DNA of 64,000 bases from Corynebacterium terpenotabidum Y-11 (GCF_000418365.1 NC_021663.1:2542001-2606000); one strand, 5' to 3'. Shown: positions 34,161 through 42,796, numbered from the stretch's first letter. Notes: a model not told the origin generated them from the sequence alone. Made by a program: numbers and translations.

Positions 34161-36008
34161 GTGAGTACCCCCACCGATCCCATCAGCAAACGGTCGCCGG
34201 ACCGCCCGGAGGACAGCCTCCCCGGTCGCGGCATGGACCCGGTCAGCGGCGCCTCCCCCGCGCTCGAAGACGCCTACGCACGCCGCTCCCGCCCCGGCAC
34301 GGTGTTCTGGGCCTCTCTCGCGATCGTCGCGATCCTCGTGATCTGGGCCGCCATCACCCCTGACGGACTGAACACCGCACTGACCAACTCGATGAACTGG
34401 ATCGCCAGTTCCTTCGGCTGGACCTACCTGCTCGTCGCCGTCGGCTGTATCGGCCTGATGGTGTACCTCGCCTTCAGCCGGTTCGGCACCGTCCGCCTCG
34501 GCCGTCCGGACGAGAAGCCCGAATTCAGCACCCTGTCCTGGCTGGCCATGATCATCTCCGCGGTGATGGGCATCGGCCTGATCAGCTACGGCGTGGCCGA
34601 GCCGATCAGCCACTTCGCCTCCCCGCCGCACGGTCTCGCCGAGGCCGGTACGGAGGACGCCGCGGTCCGAGCACTGCAGTACTCCTTCCTCGACTGGGGC
34701 CCGCACGCCTGGGCGATCTTCGGTGTCTTCGGACTCGGGGTGGCCTACTCCACTCACGTCCGTGGCAACACCGGCCTGGTCTCCCCCATCCTCAAGCCGC
34801 TGTTCGGTGAGGCGATGAACCGCTGGCCCGGCAAGGTCATCGACATCTTCGCCGTCATCGCGACGCTGTTCGGTACCTGTACCTCCCTCGGTCTCGGCGC
34901 GTCCACCATCGCCGAAGGCGCCGGACGCCTGTTCAATGTCTCGGACTCCACCTTCGTCGAGGTCGTCATCATCGCCGGCGTCACCGTGATGTTCACCCTG
35001 TCCGCCCTGACCGGCGTGAACAAGGGCATCAAGTTCCTCAGCCAGACGACGTCCATCCTGTCGATCTTCCTCGTCATCTTCGTCTTCGTCTTCGGCCCCA
35101 CCGGCTTCCTCGGCAACGTTTTCTTCCGCTCCGTCGGCCAGTACGCCTCCGACTTCTTCGCCATGTCCCTGCGCACCCCGCTCAACAGTGACGACGCCCA
35201 GTGGTTCCAGTGGTGGACCTACTTCATGATGGCGTGGTGGCTGAGCTGGGGAGCCTTCGTCGGTGTCTTCCTGGCGAAGATTTCCCGGGGCCGCTCGATC
35301 CGGCAGTTCGTCGCCGGCGTGATGGGTGTTCCCTCACTGATCTTCTTCGGCTGGTTCACCATCTTCGGCGGCACCGCCATCAAGTTCGACATGGACAACG
35401 GGGACGGCGCGATCGGCAACGCGGCGTTGGAGAACGTCAACAATGCCTTCTTCGACACCCTGGAGCAGATGCCGATCGCCACGATCACCTCGTTCATCAC
35501 CATCGTCCTGGTGATCCTGTTCTTCGTTTCCGGTGCGGACGCCAACACCTACGTCCTGTCGATGCTGACCTCCCGGGGAACCCTGGAGCCAACCAGGATG
35601 GTCCTCGTGGTCTGGGGTGTGGTCACCGGACTGAGCGCGGCGGTGCTGCTGCTGGTTGGCGGACTGCAGGCCCTGCAGCAGGCGTCGATGTTGTCAGCCT
35701 TCCCGTTCGCGTTCATCATCGCGTTGCTGGCGATCAGTCTGGTGAAGTCCCTGCGTGAGGACCACGACCTCGACTACGCCCGGGTGGTCCGGCAGAAGGA
35801 TCTGCTGGCCCGCGGATGGACGGTCCCGGCCCTGGCTGGCCAGCCCGGCTACGCCACCGCCGCGACCGAGGCGGCGGAGCTCGACTCCGGTGGACTGTCG
35901 GAGGCTGAATCGGAGGAGGAAGCCATCGGGTCGACTGGCCGGAAGTGGACCGAGTACGATCCGGATCCCCGCAAGCCCTCGTCCCACTGGCCGAAGTCCC
36001 CTGAGTAG
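34161..36008 (+). CDS. BCCT-family transporter (betaine/carnitine/choline type)
   Basis: A 615-residue secondary transporter with the 12-helix BCCT core preceded by a hydrophilic 45-residue N-terminus and followed by an acidic tail of about 80 residues. Family marks are ISYGVAEPISHFASPP, DWGPHAWAIFGVFGLGVAY, the aromatic-box region WWLSWGAFVGVFLAKISRGRS and FVSGADANTYVLSMLTSRG. The family moves quaternary ammonium compounds. It follows the flavin reductase gene by 87 bases and closes the divergent unit, so the likely cargo is the cluster's growth substrate, such as a betaine or N-methylated heterocycle. An osmotic-stress role is possible, but the context argues against it. Confidence 0.9.
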   Translation: MSTPTDPISKRSPDRPEDSLPGRGMDPVSGASPALEDAYARRSRPGTVFWASLAIVAILVIWAAITPDGLNTALTNSMNWIASSFGWTYLLVAVGCIGLMVYLAFSRFGTVRLGRPDEKPEFSTLSWLAMIISAVMGIGLISYGVAEPISHFASPPHGLAEAGTEDAAVRALQYSFLDWGPHAWAIFGVFGLGVAYSTHVRGNTGLVSPILKPLFGEAMNRWPGKVIDIFAVIATLFGTCTSLGLGASTIAEGAGRLFNVSDSTFVEVVIIAGVTVMFTLSALTGVNKGIKFLSQTTSILSIFLVIFVFVFGPTGFLGNVFFRSVGQYASDFFAMSLRTPLNSDDAQWFQWWTYFMMAWWLSWGAFVGVFLAKISRGRSIRQFVAGVMGVPSLIFFGWFTIFGGTAIKFDMDNGDGAIGNAALENVNNAFFDTLEQMPIATITSFITIVLVILFFVSGADANTYVLSMLTSRGTLEPTRMVLVVWGVVTGLSAAVLLLVGGLQALQQASMLSAFPFAFIIALLAISLVKSLREDHDLDYARVVRQKDLLARGWTVPALAGQPGYATAATEAAELDSGGLSEAESEEEAIGSTGRKWTEYDPDPRKPSSHWPKSPE

Positions 36009-36027
36009 GACACGGCCGATCCACTCT

Positions 36028-36071
36028 CTCCGGCAGGAACGCGACCTCAGATGGTCCCGTTCCTGCCGGAG
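36028..36071 (+). terminator. 14-bp perfect hairpin after BCCT gene
   Basis: Arms CTCCGGCAGGAACG (36028-36041) and its exact reverse complement (36058-36071) with a 16-base loop begin 19 bases after the transporter stop. A short T run does not follow, but the placement fits a transcription terminator. Confidence 0.6.
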
Positions 36072-36108
36072 CGTTAGGACCACCTACTGTGGTCAGCCTG
36101 CCCTTTGG

Positions 36109-36114
36109 TAGGGT
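36109..36114 (+). promoter_or_regulatory. candidate -10 box of small-protein gene
   Basis: TAGGGT lies 7 bases before the ATG at 36122, the spacing expected for a leaderless transcript. Confidence 0.4.
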
Positions 36115-36121
36115 TGCCTGC

Positions 36122-36328
36122 ATGAACACTCTCAGCCATGACGAGCAGATGCAGCGGATCAATGAGGGGGTCGAGGCACTCCGGGCCCGGATGACCCGCC
36201 GCTTCATCGATGTCGACGAGGCATTCGCCCAGCTTGCGGCGGAACTCCACTGGCAGACCGACCAGGCGGCGTGGGGGCTGCGTCGCGCCCGGCGTCAGCT
36301 GAGCAACCAGCTGCGCACCGCGCGGTAG
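36122..36328 (+). CDS. small helical protein, copy 1
   Basis: A 68-residue predicted helical, charged protein (MNTLSHDEQMQRINEGVEAL at the start) of unknown function. It is similar to the 72-residue protein at 37065: both share the pattern EALR..M.R, VD.A...LA...W and a terminal R.AR. No membrane segment or cysteines are present. The start is ATG 36122, probably leaderless. It may be a DNA- or protein-binding accessory protein; nothing in the sequence assigns a role. Confidence 0.6.
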   Translation: MNTLSHDEQMQRINEGVEALRARMTRRFIDVDEAFAQLAAELHWQTDQAAWGLRRARRQLSNQLRTAR

Positions 36329-36733
36329 CCCAGCCAGAAATCCACCACCGCATCCCGCACCGCCGGACGCGGCTCCGCTGACGAGCAAGACCTCATCAAC
36401 CGGCTCATGGCCCGGGTGTCCATCGGCGAGAACAGCGCCTACCCCGGCCTGCCGATGCCCGAGGCACACACCCTGGCGGACGGCCCCGCCACCGTCAATG
36501 ACCTGCTGCTCTACTGGATCCAGCACGGACGCATCGGCGTGCGCCCGGCGATCGAGCGGATCGAGGGGAAGACCGTCACCTTCACCGACGGCACCTCGAA
36601 GGAGTACGACTCGATTATCTGGGCCACCGGCTTCCGCACCTCCCTGCCGTTCTTGGACTCGGGACTGCTGCGGCAGGAGGACGGGGCGCCGGTGCGCTAC
36701 GCCGGCGGCATTCTCCCGGAGGACGTGGAATGA
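36329..36733 (+). pseudogene. remnant of flavin-containing monooxygenase (C-terminal part)
   Basis: The frame after the stop at 36328 reads AYPGLPMPEAHTLADGPATV, then IERIEGKTVTFTDGTSKEYD and IIWATGFRTSLPFLDSG, which match the C-terminal third of FMO/Baeyer-Villiger-type monooxygenases. The whole N-terminal half with the FAD and NADPH loops is absent, and the end (AGGILPEDVE) stops just before the usual final segment. It is therefore a doubly truncated pseudogene, not a functional enzyme, even though ATG 36407 leaves a 108-codon frame. Confidence 0.75.
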
Positions 36734-37064
36734 CGCCATGGCGGACACCGACACCCACCTGCGGTCGTTGGAGGCGTTGGACTCGCTGACGGTGTAGCCG
36801 GATTGAGCCGGTGCCTACTGACGGACGTCCCAAGACCGCCGCAAGGTACCTGCCGCCACTCCGACTGCGGAAGCGACCGTGGGGTTTACCCGGGCGGGGC
36901 CGGTCAGGCCTCCCGGGCCCCACAGCGCCGTCAGGACAATCTATGACGGTGTTCCTCTGACGGTTACCCTGGAGGTGGACGGGGTTACCGCCCCGGATCC
37001 GAAGCACTGCACAGACCGACATCCGGCATGACCAGGCATGACCGGGAAGACCCTGGAGGACACC
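36734..37064. other. region without recognisable gene
   Basis: About 330 bases between the FMO remnant and the second small-protein gene. Short GC-rich repeats are present, but I see no convincing gene; it should contain the promoter for the gene at 37065. Confidence 0.4.
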
Positions 37065-37283
37065 ATGGACGAACTCAGCACCGAGGAACGCACCGCATGG
37101 ATCCAGGAGGCCAGTGAGGCACTCCGCGACCAGATGATGCGGCTGCGCGACGGGCGGGTCGACGATGCCTACGAACGACTCGCCGTCACCGACGAGTGGC
37201 GCGAGGAGACGCCGGCGGAGATGCTCCGTGAGGCCCGCGTCGCCATGGCGAAGGCCGAAGAGCGCGAGACACCGACGAGGTAG
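37065..37283 (+). CDS. small helical protein, copy 2
   Basis: A 72-residue charged helical protein (start MDELSTEERTAWIQEASEAL), paralogous to the product at 36122 in the core EALR..M.R...VDDAYERLA and the later W and R.AR positions. ATG 37065 is used because a GGAGG ribosome site stands 5 bases upstream; ATG 37038 is in frame but lacks one. It converges with the glutamate decarboxylase gene. Function unknown. Confidence 0.65.
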   Translation: MDELSTEERTAWIQEASEALRDQMMRLRDGRVDDAYERLAVTDEWREETPAEMLREARVAMAKAEERETPTR

Positions 37284-37301
37284 CCGCGGCGGTAGCTGAC
37301 C

Positions 37302-38675
37302 TCAGTGGTGGAACCCCGAGTGAAGCCCGTCGGGCAGCGGGGCGTCCATCTTGTTGAGGTAGCCGACACACGCACGCAGGTCCCTGACCAGGTACGTCGC
37401 CAGGTCATGGCTCATGCCGTTGCGCACGACGATACGTTGCACGGTGATGTCCGCGAGATTATCCGGCATGGGGTATGCGGGGACGAGCCAGCCGTGCATC
37501 CGGAGCCGGTCGGAGAGATCGTGGAGCGTCCACCGGCGCGTCGGATCGGGGGCGAGCCGCCAGGCGAAGACGGGGATGTCACACTCCGCGTTCCACAGTT
37601 CGAACTCCGGCATCGCCCCGATCTCCCCGGCGAGATAGCGGGCAACATCCATGGTCGACCCCTGGACGCGCCGGTAGCCGTCCATCCCCAGCTGCAGGAA
37701 CAGGTAGTACTGCAGCAGCACCTGTGCACCGGGGCGGGAGAAGTTCAGGGCCAGGGTGGGCATGTCGCCGCCGAGGTAGCTGACCCGGAAGACGAGATCC
37801 TCGGGCAGGTCCTCGGCGGTACGCCAAACAATCCAGCCGAGACCGGGGTAGACCAGCCCGTACTTGTGCCCGGAGACGTTGATGGACGCTACCCGCGGCA
37901 GCCGGAAGTCCCATTCCAGGTCGGGTTGGAGGAAGGGGGCGATCATGCCGCCGGACGCGGCGTCCACGTGGATCCGGATGTCGAGCCCCGTGGCGTCCTC
38001 GATCCGGTCCAGCGCGTCCGCGATGTCCTTCACCGGTTCGTACATGCCGGTGTACGTGACACCGAGGATGGCGACGACGCCGATCGTGTTCTCGTCGACA
38101 TACCTGTCGAGGTCATGCCCGTCGAGGACGCGGTGTTCCTCGGTGACGGGCACATAACGAGGTTCGACATCGAAGTAGTTGCAGAACTTCTCCCAGCACA
38201 CCTGCACCGCCGAGGACAGGACGATGTTCGGGTGTTCGGTGGATTCCCCGGCAGCGCGGCGTCGATGCTGCCAACGTCGTTTCAGGGCGAGGCCGCCGAA
38301 CATGCACGCCTCGGAGGAACCGATGGTGGAGGTGCCGATGGCAGACGCCGGGTCGGGAGCGTTCCACAGGTCGGCGATCATCCGCCAGCAGCGCGTCTCG
38401 ATCTCCGCGGTGGCGGGGTACTCGTCCTTGTCGATCATGTTCTTGTCGAAGGCCTCGCGGTAGAGGCGGTCGGCGTGGTCGTCCATCCAAGTGCCGACGA
38501 AGGTAGCGAGGTTCATCCGGGCGTTGCCGTCGAGCATCGCCTCATCATGGATGAGCTGGTAGGCGGTTTCCGGCAGGGAGCCTTCCTCGGGGATCCGGTT
38601 CCGGGGGAAGCTCGTCGCCTCGCCGGCGCGGGCGAACAGGGGGTTGAGTTCGAGGTCTCGCGGGGTGTCGGTCAT
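37302..38675 (-). CDS. gadB: glutamate decarboxylase
   Basis: A 457-residue PLP enzyme converting glutamate to GABA and CO2 with consumption of a proton. Family blocks include PETAYQLIHDEAMLDGNARM, LATFVGTWMDDHADRL, GTSTIGSSEACMFGGLALKR, RIHVDAASGGMIAPF and the PLP-lysine motif SINVSGHKYGLVYPG near residue 270. The C-terminus ends SGFHH; in E. coli GadB a C-terminal histidine gates the active site by pH. The start ATG 38675 follows an AAGGCGG ribosome site. No GABA antiporter is adjacent, so it may serve acid tolerance together with transport encoded elsewhere. Confidence 0.95.
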   Translation of the reverse strand: MTDTPRDLELNPLFARAGEATSFPRNRIPEEGSLPETAYQLIHDEAMLDGNARMNLATFVGTWMDDHADRLYREAFDKNMIDKDEYPATAEIETRCWRMIADLWNAPDPASAIGTSTIGSSEACMFGGLALKRRWQHRRRAAGESTEHPNIVLSSAVQVCWEKFCNYFDVEPRYVPVTEEHRVLDGHDLDRYVDENTIGVVAILGVTYTGMYEPVKDIADALDRIEDATGLDIRIHVDAASGGMIAPFLQPDLEWDFRLPRVASINVSGHKYGLVYPGLGWIVWRTAEDLPEDLVFRVSYLGGDMPTLALNFSRPGAQVLLQYYLFLQLGMDGYRRVQGSTMDVARYLAGEIGAMPEFELWNAECDIPVFAWRLAPDPTRRWTLHDLSDRLRMHGWLVPAYPMPDNLADITVQRIVVRNGMSHDLATYLVRDLRACVGYLNKMDAPLPDGLHSGFHH

Positions 38676-38750
38676 CGGTGGCCGCCTTTCGTGCACGGGG
38701 TGTGGACGCCGACACTACGCCCGCCGGTGGGCGACCCCGTTACATCGCGA

Positions 38751-39049
38751 GAGCCGAGGCGGTCCCCGGGCGATCTTCGTGTTGTACGCCTGGGCCCGCA
38801 GGCGCACGATCATGAGGTCCATGTTCACGTGTGCCGGACGGGTGATGCCGTAGGCGATGACGTCGGCGACATCTTCAGCGAGCAGGGGCGGTAGCCCTCG
38901 TAGACCTCCGCTGCCTGGTCGGCACCTCCCTCGTAGGCGCCGTGGGTGGTGGTGGAGGTGACGATGTCTCCAGTACCGTTGGCCTTCCCGGATTCCCGCA
39001 GCAGTGGCCGCCCGTGGACGCCTGGTGGGCGACGAGGTCCGAGGAACAA
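38751..39049 (-). pseudogene. short-chain dehydrogenase/reductase remnant, frameshifted and deleted
   Basis: Minus-strand translation gives LLRESGKANGTGDIVTSTTT, then HGAYEGGADQAAEVYEGYRP, and after a one-base shift LLAEDVADVIAYGITRPAHV followed by an MIVRLRAQAYNTKIARG tail. These are a central and the C-terminal part of a YdfG-like SDR. The frame breaks after EGYRP, apparently by loss of one C in a C run near 38890, and the catalytic YxxxK segment is missing between GGA and DQAAE. This explains the otherwise gene-free 380 bases between gadB and the helicase gene. Confidence 0.7.
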
Positions 39050-39055
39050 TCCGGA

Positions 39056-41953
39056 CTAGTCGTGGCGCGTCTGCGGCCCCACGTCCGCCAGGTACCCGAA
39101 CAGCCCCGGTTCAACGGCGTGGTCCAGGACCAACTTCATGTTGACGATCGGGACGTCCTCGCCCTTGTCGTCGATGATGTGCGTGTCCCGCGCCCCGCGA
39201 GCCTTCGCCTCACCGAGGTAGAAGAAGTCCGCGCCGTCACCATCACTTTTCTTCACGAAGACGTGCAGTGGGAACAGATTATTGGCGATGTCATGCTCCC
39301 GCGTGCTGCTCAAGGACGTCCTGCTCTTCGTGAACCAGTTGATCGTCCCCTCACTATCGAAGCCGTCCTCATACTGCGTCGTCGCCGAGATGTCCTCCGC
39401 CTTGTCATGCGTAATGAAGATCGGGCACGTCCCCGAGAACTTGTCAGTCTTGTAGCCATACATGGTGCTGTACTGGTTCGATTCAAAGTTCAGCAGCCGG
39501 CATACGTCCTTGCGTGTGTACTGATGCCCCACGACCAACTGACCCGTCCATGACTCGTCATGCCGAGCGAGATACAGCGCCGTCTCGACTGCGTCATCCA
39601 CATGGTCGGCGAACATCCCTCCTTCCTTGTACAGCCGCCCGAACACGTCAGTGAGGACGTACTGCCCATCCTCAACCCGCATCACCGGATGCGGACCGTA
39701 CTTCTTCAGCTCAGCCTCCGTAAAGAACTCCAGCGTGAGAATCCGCTCAACCGAGGCCACTGTCGCGTCATCCCAAACACATCCATTGGCCCGCAACAGC
39801 GCCCGGTAGTCCTCCCGAGACATCGTCCCTCGCTGCACCAACGCCTGGACCAGCAGCATCTCCTGTGGACGCTTCCCGTTGAGGAGCTCACTGTCCAGCA
39901 ACGCAAGGTAGGCAGCTTCCTCCGTCGTCGGAGCCACGCTCTCCATCTTGGTGTGGCACAAGAAGCTCCAGTAGCTCTTCTTGTTCGACGCGATGACCAC
40001 CGGGTCCACCGTGTGGAACCGTGCGAAGTCAATGAGCATCGGCAGCGTCCCCAGCCGGAACTCCAGGTCGCGCACCGCCTTCTTGAGGTTCGGCATCGAG
40101 TCCAGCTTCTCCGACTGGAGAGACTTCAACACCCGATGCCGAGAGACCTCATCAAAGCTCACGCTGGAAACCCCGGCGATCACGCCGGTGGTCTGGGCGT
40201 TAATCAGCTTCTCCTTGATGGCGTCCTTGTTGAGACTGCTATCGCCGAACAGTGCAATGGGGATGAGGAAATTGTTCTTGTAGTTGCCGATGAAGTCGAT
40301 GACGCGCAGGTGGTCCTTGCCCGGAGCTTTACGCAGGCCGCGTCCGAGCTGCTGAGTGAAGATGATGCTGGACTCGGTGTTTCGCAGCATCACCACCTGG
40401 TTCACCGCGGGGATGTCGATACCCTCATTGAAGATGTCGCGGGTGAGGATGTAGTCAAGGTTCCCCAGTTCAAGCTCCCGCATCGCAGTCTCTCGCTCTG
40501 CAGACGTCGAATCACCAGTCAGCGCAACGGTCCTCAGACGCCGACCGTTGAGCTCCTGCTGATTGAACAGATCCGAGAGCTCATGGGCTTCCTGCGCACC
40601 CGAGCAGAACATCAAGCCCTTGACATCCCTCGGGAAACCATAGGTACGCAGCATCTCCAGGATGTAGCGCACCCGCTCCGGAGCCACGAGTTTCGCCAGG
40701 TCAGCAGTCGTATCCTTTGTCGAACCAGCCTCGTCGACGTACTCCTTTACCCCGTAGTAGTCGAACGGGGTGAGCATGTCCGCTTCTAGTGCCGCCTGTA
40801 GTCGGATCTCATAGGGCACGTTGTAGTCGAAAATCTCAAAGACATTGGCGTCATCGGTACGTTCCGGAGTCGCCGTCAGCCCCAAGAGGAACGCTGGCTG
40901 GAAGTGCTCGATGATCCGCTGGTACCCGTCACCACCCGCCCGGTGGACCTCGTCAATGATGATGAGATCGAAGGCATCCGGAGGCAGAGACGCCAATGTT
41001 TCTGGCCGGGCCAACGTCTGCTGCATCGCAAAGAGATACCGCCGATCGGTCTGCCGGTCGGCACCAACGAGGCGTCCTACGTCAGCGTCCTCGGCGTCCA
41101 ACACCACCTGGAACTCGCTCATCGCCTTGGTGAGGATCTGCTCACGGTGCACGATGAAGAGCATCCGCGCCGGATCAATCTCGCGGGCAGCGAGCGCGGC
41201 AAGAATGGTCTTGCCCGTCCCCGTCGCGGAAACCACCAGGGCACGACGCTCCCCCGCCTCACGTATTTTGCGGATCTCAGCCAGGGCTTCGCGTTGCATC
41301 GAGTTCGGCTCGATGCGCCCCGAGGGTGCGTCCCCCGCGTCGATGGCCGCCAGAGTATCCGGTGTAACTCTCGGCTGCCGGGTGCGCTCGTACTCGTCGA
41401 TCCACGCCTCGGTCAACGGGAAACTCTCGGAACGCTGCTGGTTGATGGCGTCCTCAAGCTGATAGGTGATGTCACCCTCAGGCAGCGCCGAGAACCGGAG
41501 GTTCCATTCCTTGTTGACCGTCAGCGCATTCAACGTGAAGTTCGAACTGCCGATAATGGCCGACCGGCTGTCACCCTGGGTGAAGACGTACCCCTTGGCG
41601 TGGAATCCACCGTGCGTCCCCGGATGGATGTACACCTCGACGTTGTCCAGGGTGAGCAGTTCACGGAACATATTCGGCTCGTTGAAGTCGAGGTACGTCG
41701 ACGTGATGATCGTCGCCGCGCCCTGGAAGTCCACCAGCGCCTGCTTCAACAGGCCGAGCGCGCTCGCGCTGAGGAAAGCGACGGAGAAGTCGAAGCGATC
41801 GGAGCGCCCCAGCTCCTCCTTGATCGCCCGGACCATGGTGTTGTCCTGGTCATTGACGATCAGGCGCGGGTGATGCAGCTGGTCTGCGGGCAACCTCCGG
41901 TCAAGGAATCCGAACGCAGTACCCGCTCCGACCGGACTGTTCGCGAAGGTCAT
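39056..41953 (-). CDS. PLD-nuclease/superfamily II helicase fusion (DUF3427 type)
   Basis: A 965-residue protein. Residues 1-190 form a phospholipase D-like domain with one HxK motif (GGFHAKGYVF, then IIGSSNFTLNALTVN). Residues about 215-600 are a helicase core: Walker A VVSATGTGKT, DEVH box IIIDEVHRAGG, motif III LLGLTATPERTDD, and motif VI FTQQLGRGLRKAPGK. The C-terminal 350 residues fit DUF3427, including QYTRKDVCRLLNFESNQYST and CPIFITHDKAEDISATTQYE. Such proteins sit in defence and repair islands and may cut or remodel foreign or damaged DNA. The stop-start overlap with the NUDIX gene upstream indicates coupled expression. Confidence 0.9.
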   Translation of the reverse strand: MTFANSPVGAGTAFGFLDRRLPADQLHHPRLIVNDQDNTMVRAIKEELGRSDRFDFSVAFLSASALGLLKQALVDFQGAATIITSTYLDFNEPNMFRELLTLDNVEVYIHPGTHGGFHAKGYVFTQGDSRSAIIGSSNFTLNALTVNKEWNLRFSALPEGDITYQLEDAINQQRSESFPLTEAWIDEYERTRQPRVTPDTLAAIDAGDAPSGRIEPNSMQREALAEIRKIREAGERRALVVSATGTGKTILAALAAREIDPARMLFIVHREQILTKAMSEFQVVLDAEDADVGRLVGADRQTDRRYLFAMQQTLARPETLASLPPDAFDLIIIDEVHRAGGDGYQRIIEHFQPAFLLGLTATPERTDDANVFEIFDYNVPYEIRLQAALEADMLTPFDYYGVKEYVDEAGSTKDTTADLAKLVAPERVRYILEMLRTYGFPRDVKGLMFCSGAQEAHELSDLFNQQELNGRRLRTVALTGDSTSAERETAMRELELGNLDYILTRDIFNEGIDIPAVNQVVMLRNTESSIIFTQQLGRGLRKAPGKDHLRVIDFIGNYKNNFLIPIALFGDSSLNKDAIKEKLINAQTTGVIAGVSSVSFDEVSRHRVLKSLQSEKLDSMPNLKKAVRDLEFRLGTLPMLIDFARFHTVDPVVIASNKKSYWSFLCHTKMESVAPTTEEAAYLALLDSELLNGKRPQEMLLVQALVQRGTMSREDYRALLRANGCVWDDATVASVERILTLEFFTEAELKKYGPHPVMRVEDGQYVLTDVFGRLYKEGGMFADHVDDAVETALYLARHDESWTGQLVVGHQYTRKDVCRLLNFESNQYSTMYGYKTDKFSGTCPIFITHDKAEDISATTQYEDGFDSEGTINWFTKSRTSLSSTREHDIANNLFPLHVFVKKSDGDGADFFYLGEAKARGARDTHIIDDKGEDVPIVNMKLVLDHAVEPGLFGYLADVGPQTRHD

Positions 41954-42348
41954 GCGGCGAAGTGCGCGGTCACAAGATCCACCGCCGGAACATCGGCAGG
42001 GGCCCAGGGAAGTTCACTGAGGGACGCTGCCTCCACCCATCGCACCTCGGCGTGCTCGGTGAGCGTGGGGGCCTGGTCCACGATGGTGCCGAAGAACGTG
42101 GTGAGGATGACAATGCCGAAGTCATACTCGTGCTCCGTGGTCGTCACCTTGTCGCCGATCTCCGCGGTGCAGAGCAGTTCTTCCTGTAGTTCTCGGCGCA
42201 GTGCCTGCTGCGGAGTTTCGCCCTGCTCGATCTTGCCGCCGGGGAACTCCCACAGCCCGGCCAGCGACATGCCCTCCCCGCGCTGGGCCGCGAGAACCTT
42301 AGTGCCCTCCGTGAGAACTGCCCCAACAACGTTGATCCGCTTCTTCAT
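41950..42348 (-). CDS. NUDIX nucleoside triphosphate diphosphatase (MutT-like)
   Basis: A 132-residue NUDIX hydrolase. The Nudix box is GGKIEQGETPQQALRRELQE followed by EL, matching Gx5Ex7REUXEEXGU except for a Leu at the last glycine position. The AAQRGEGMSLAGLWEFPGGK region is typical of 8-oxo-dGTP/CTP pyrophosphohydrolases. ATG 42348 is chosen because upstream codons lack family similarity. Its last bases overlap the helicase start (41950-41953). Pairing with a DUF3427 helicase suggests nucleotide-pool sanitation or a signalling-nucleotide role in the same system, beyond general housekeeping MutT activity. Confidence 0.85.
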   Translation of the reverse strand: MKKRINVVGAVLTEGTKVLAAQRGEGMSLAGLWEFPGGKIEQGETPQQALRRELQEELLCTAEIGDKVTTTEHEYDFGIVILTTFFGTIVDQAPTLTEHAEVRWVEAASLSELPWAPADVPAVDLVTAHFAA

Positions 42349-42387
42349 GCGGTTCAGCCTAACAACCCCGCGGACGCCGACGCCGGC

Positions 42388-42393
42388 TACGGT
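42388..42393 (+). promoter_or_regulatory. candidate -10 box of small ORF
   Basis: TACGGT lies 8 bases before ATG 42402, again suggesting a leaderless transcript divergent from the NUDIX gene. Confidence 0.35.
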
Positions 42394-42401
42394 GACATCG
42401 C

Positions 42402-42572
42402 ATGGACATCGACGCCGCCATCCACAGCTCCATACAGGCCTATGCTGCCCACCGTGACGCGGTCGCGGTCCGAGAGGAATCCGGGCACTGGATACCACCG
42501 GATACCTGGGCCGACCTGGGAGACGAAGCACGGGCCATCGTGGATACCCTTGCCGAAGAGCTCGCCGAGTGA
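42402..42572 (+). CDS. hypothetical small acidic protein
   Basis: A 56-codon frame encoding MDIDAAIHSSIQAYAAHRDA and ending DTLAEELAE. Composition is acidic and helical, third positions are GC-rich, and a plausible leaderless promoter precedes it. No family is recognised. It lies between the divergent NUDIX gene and the palindrome array, so it could be an antitoxin-like or regulatory partner of the AlbA_2 protein, but it could also be a chance frame. Confidence 0.45.
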   Translation: MDIDAAIHSSIQAYAAHRDAVAVREESGHWIPPDTWADLGDEARAIVDTLAEELAE

Positions 42573-42642
42573 ACACCAGCGTGTGCATCTGGAATTACTC
42601 CCCGGACCGACCTCGACTGCGTTGAGTGACTGTCAGTGCCAC

Positions 42643-42762
42643 TCACTGCCACAGACTGCCGCTCACTCGCATCAGTGACAGCGTCACTGTATACAGTGAC
42701 GACCTCACTTTCTACAGTGATAGCCTCAGTTTCTACAGTGAGGACGTCACTGATGTACAGTG
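42643..42762. promoter_or_regulatory. array of six palindromic sites with 21-bp period, upstream of AlbA_2 gene
   Basis: Sites start at 42643, 42663, 42684, 42705, 42726 and 42747, each fitting TCACT-N6-AGTGA. The third, TCACTGTATACAGTGA, is a perfect 16-bp palindrome; the others differ mainly in the centre, the first in its right half, and the last has a one-base-longer spacer. The 21-bp step is two helical turns, so proteins would bind the same DNA face. A related array follows the gene at 44597-44676. The likely role is cooperative (auto)repression; replication iterons or a transposon-end array are alternatives. Confidence 0.8.
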
Positions 42763-42796
42763 GCCGCATCACTGGTGCACCACCAGTCACCACGAA

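Noticed and set aside
42643..42762. Possible CRISPR array
   Set aside because: The repeating units are adjacent palindromes with 5-bp gaps and no unique spacers of CRISPR length; no cas genes are near.
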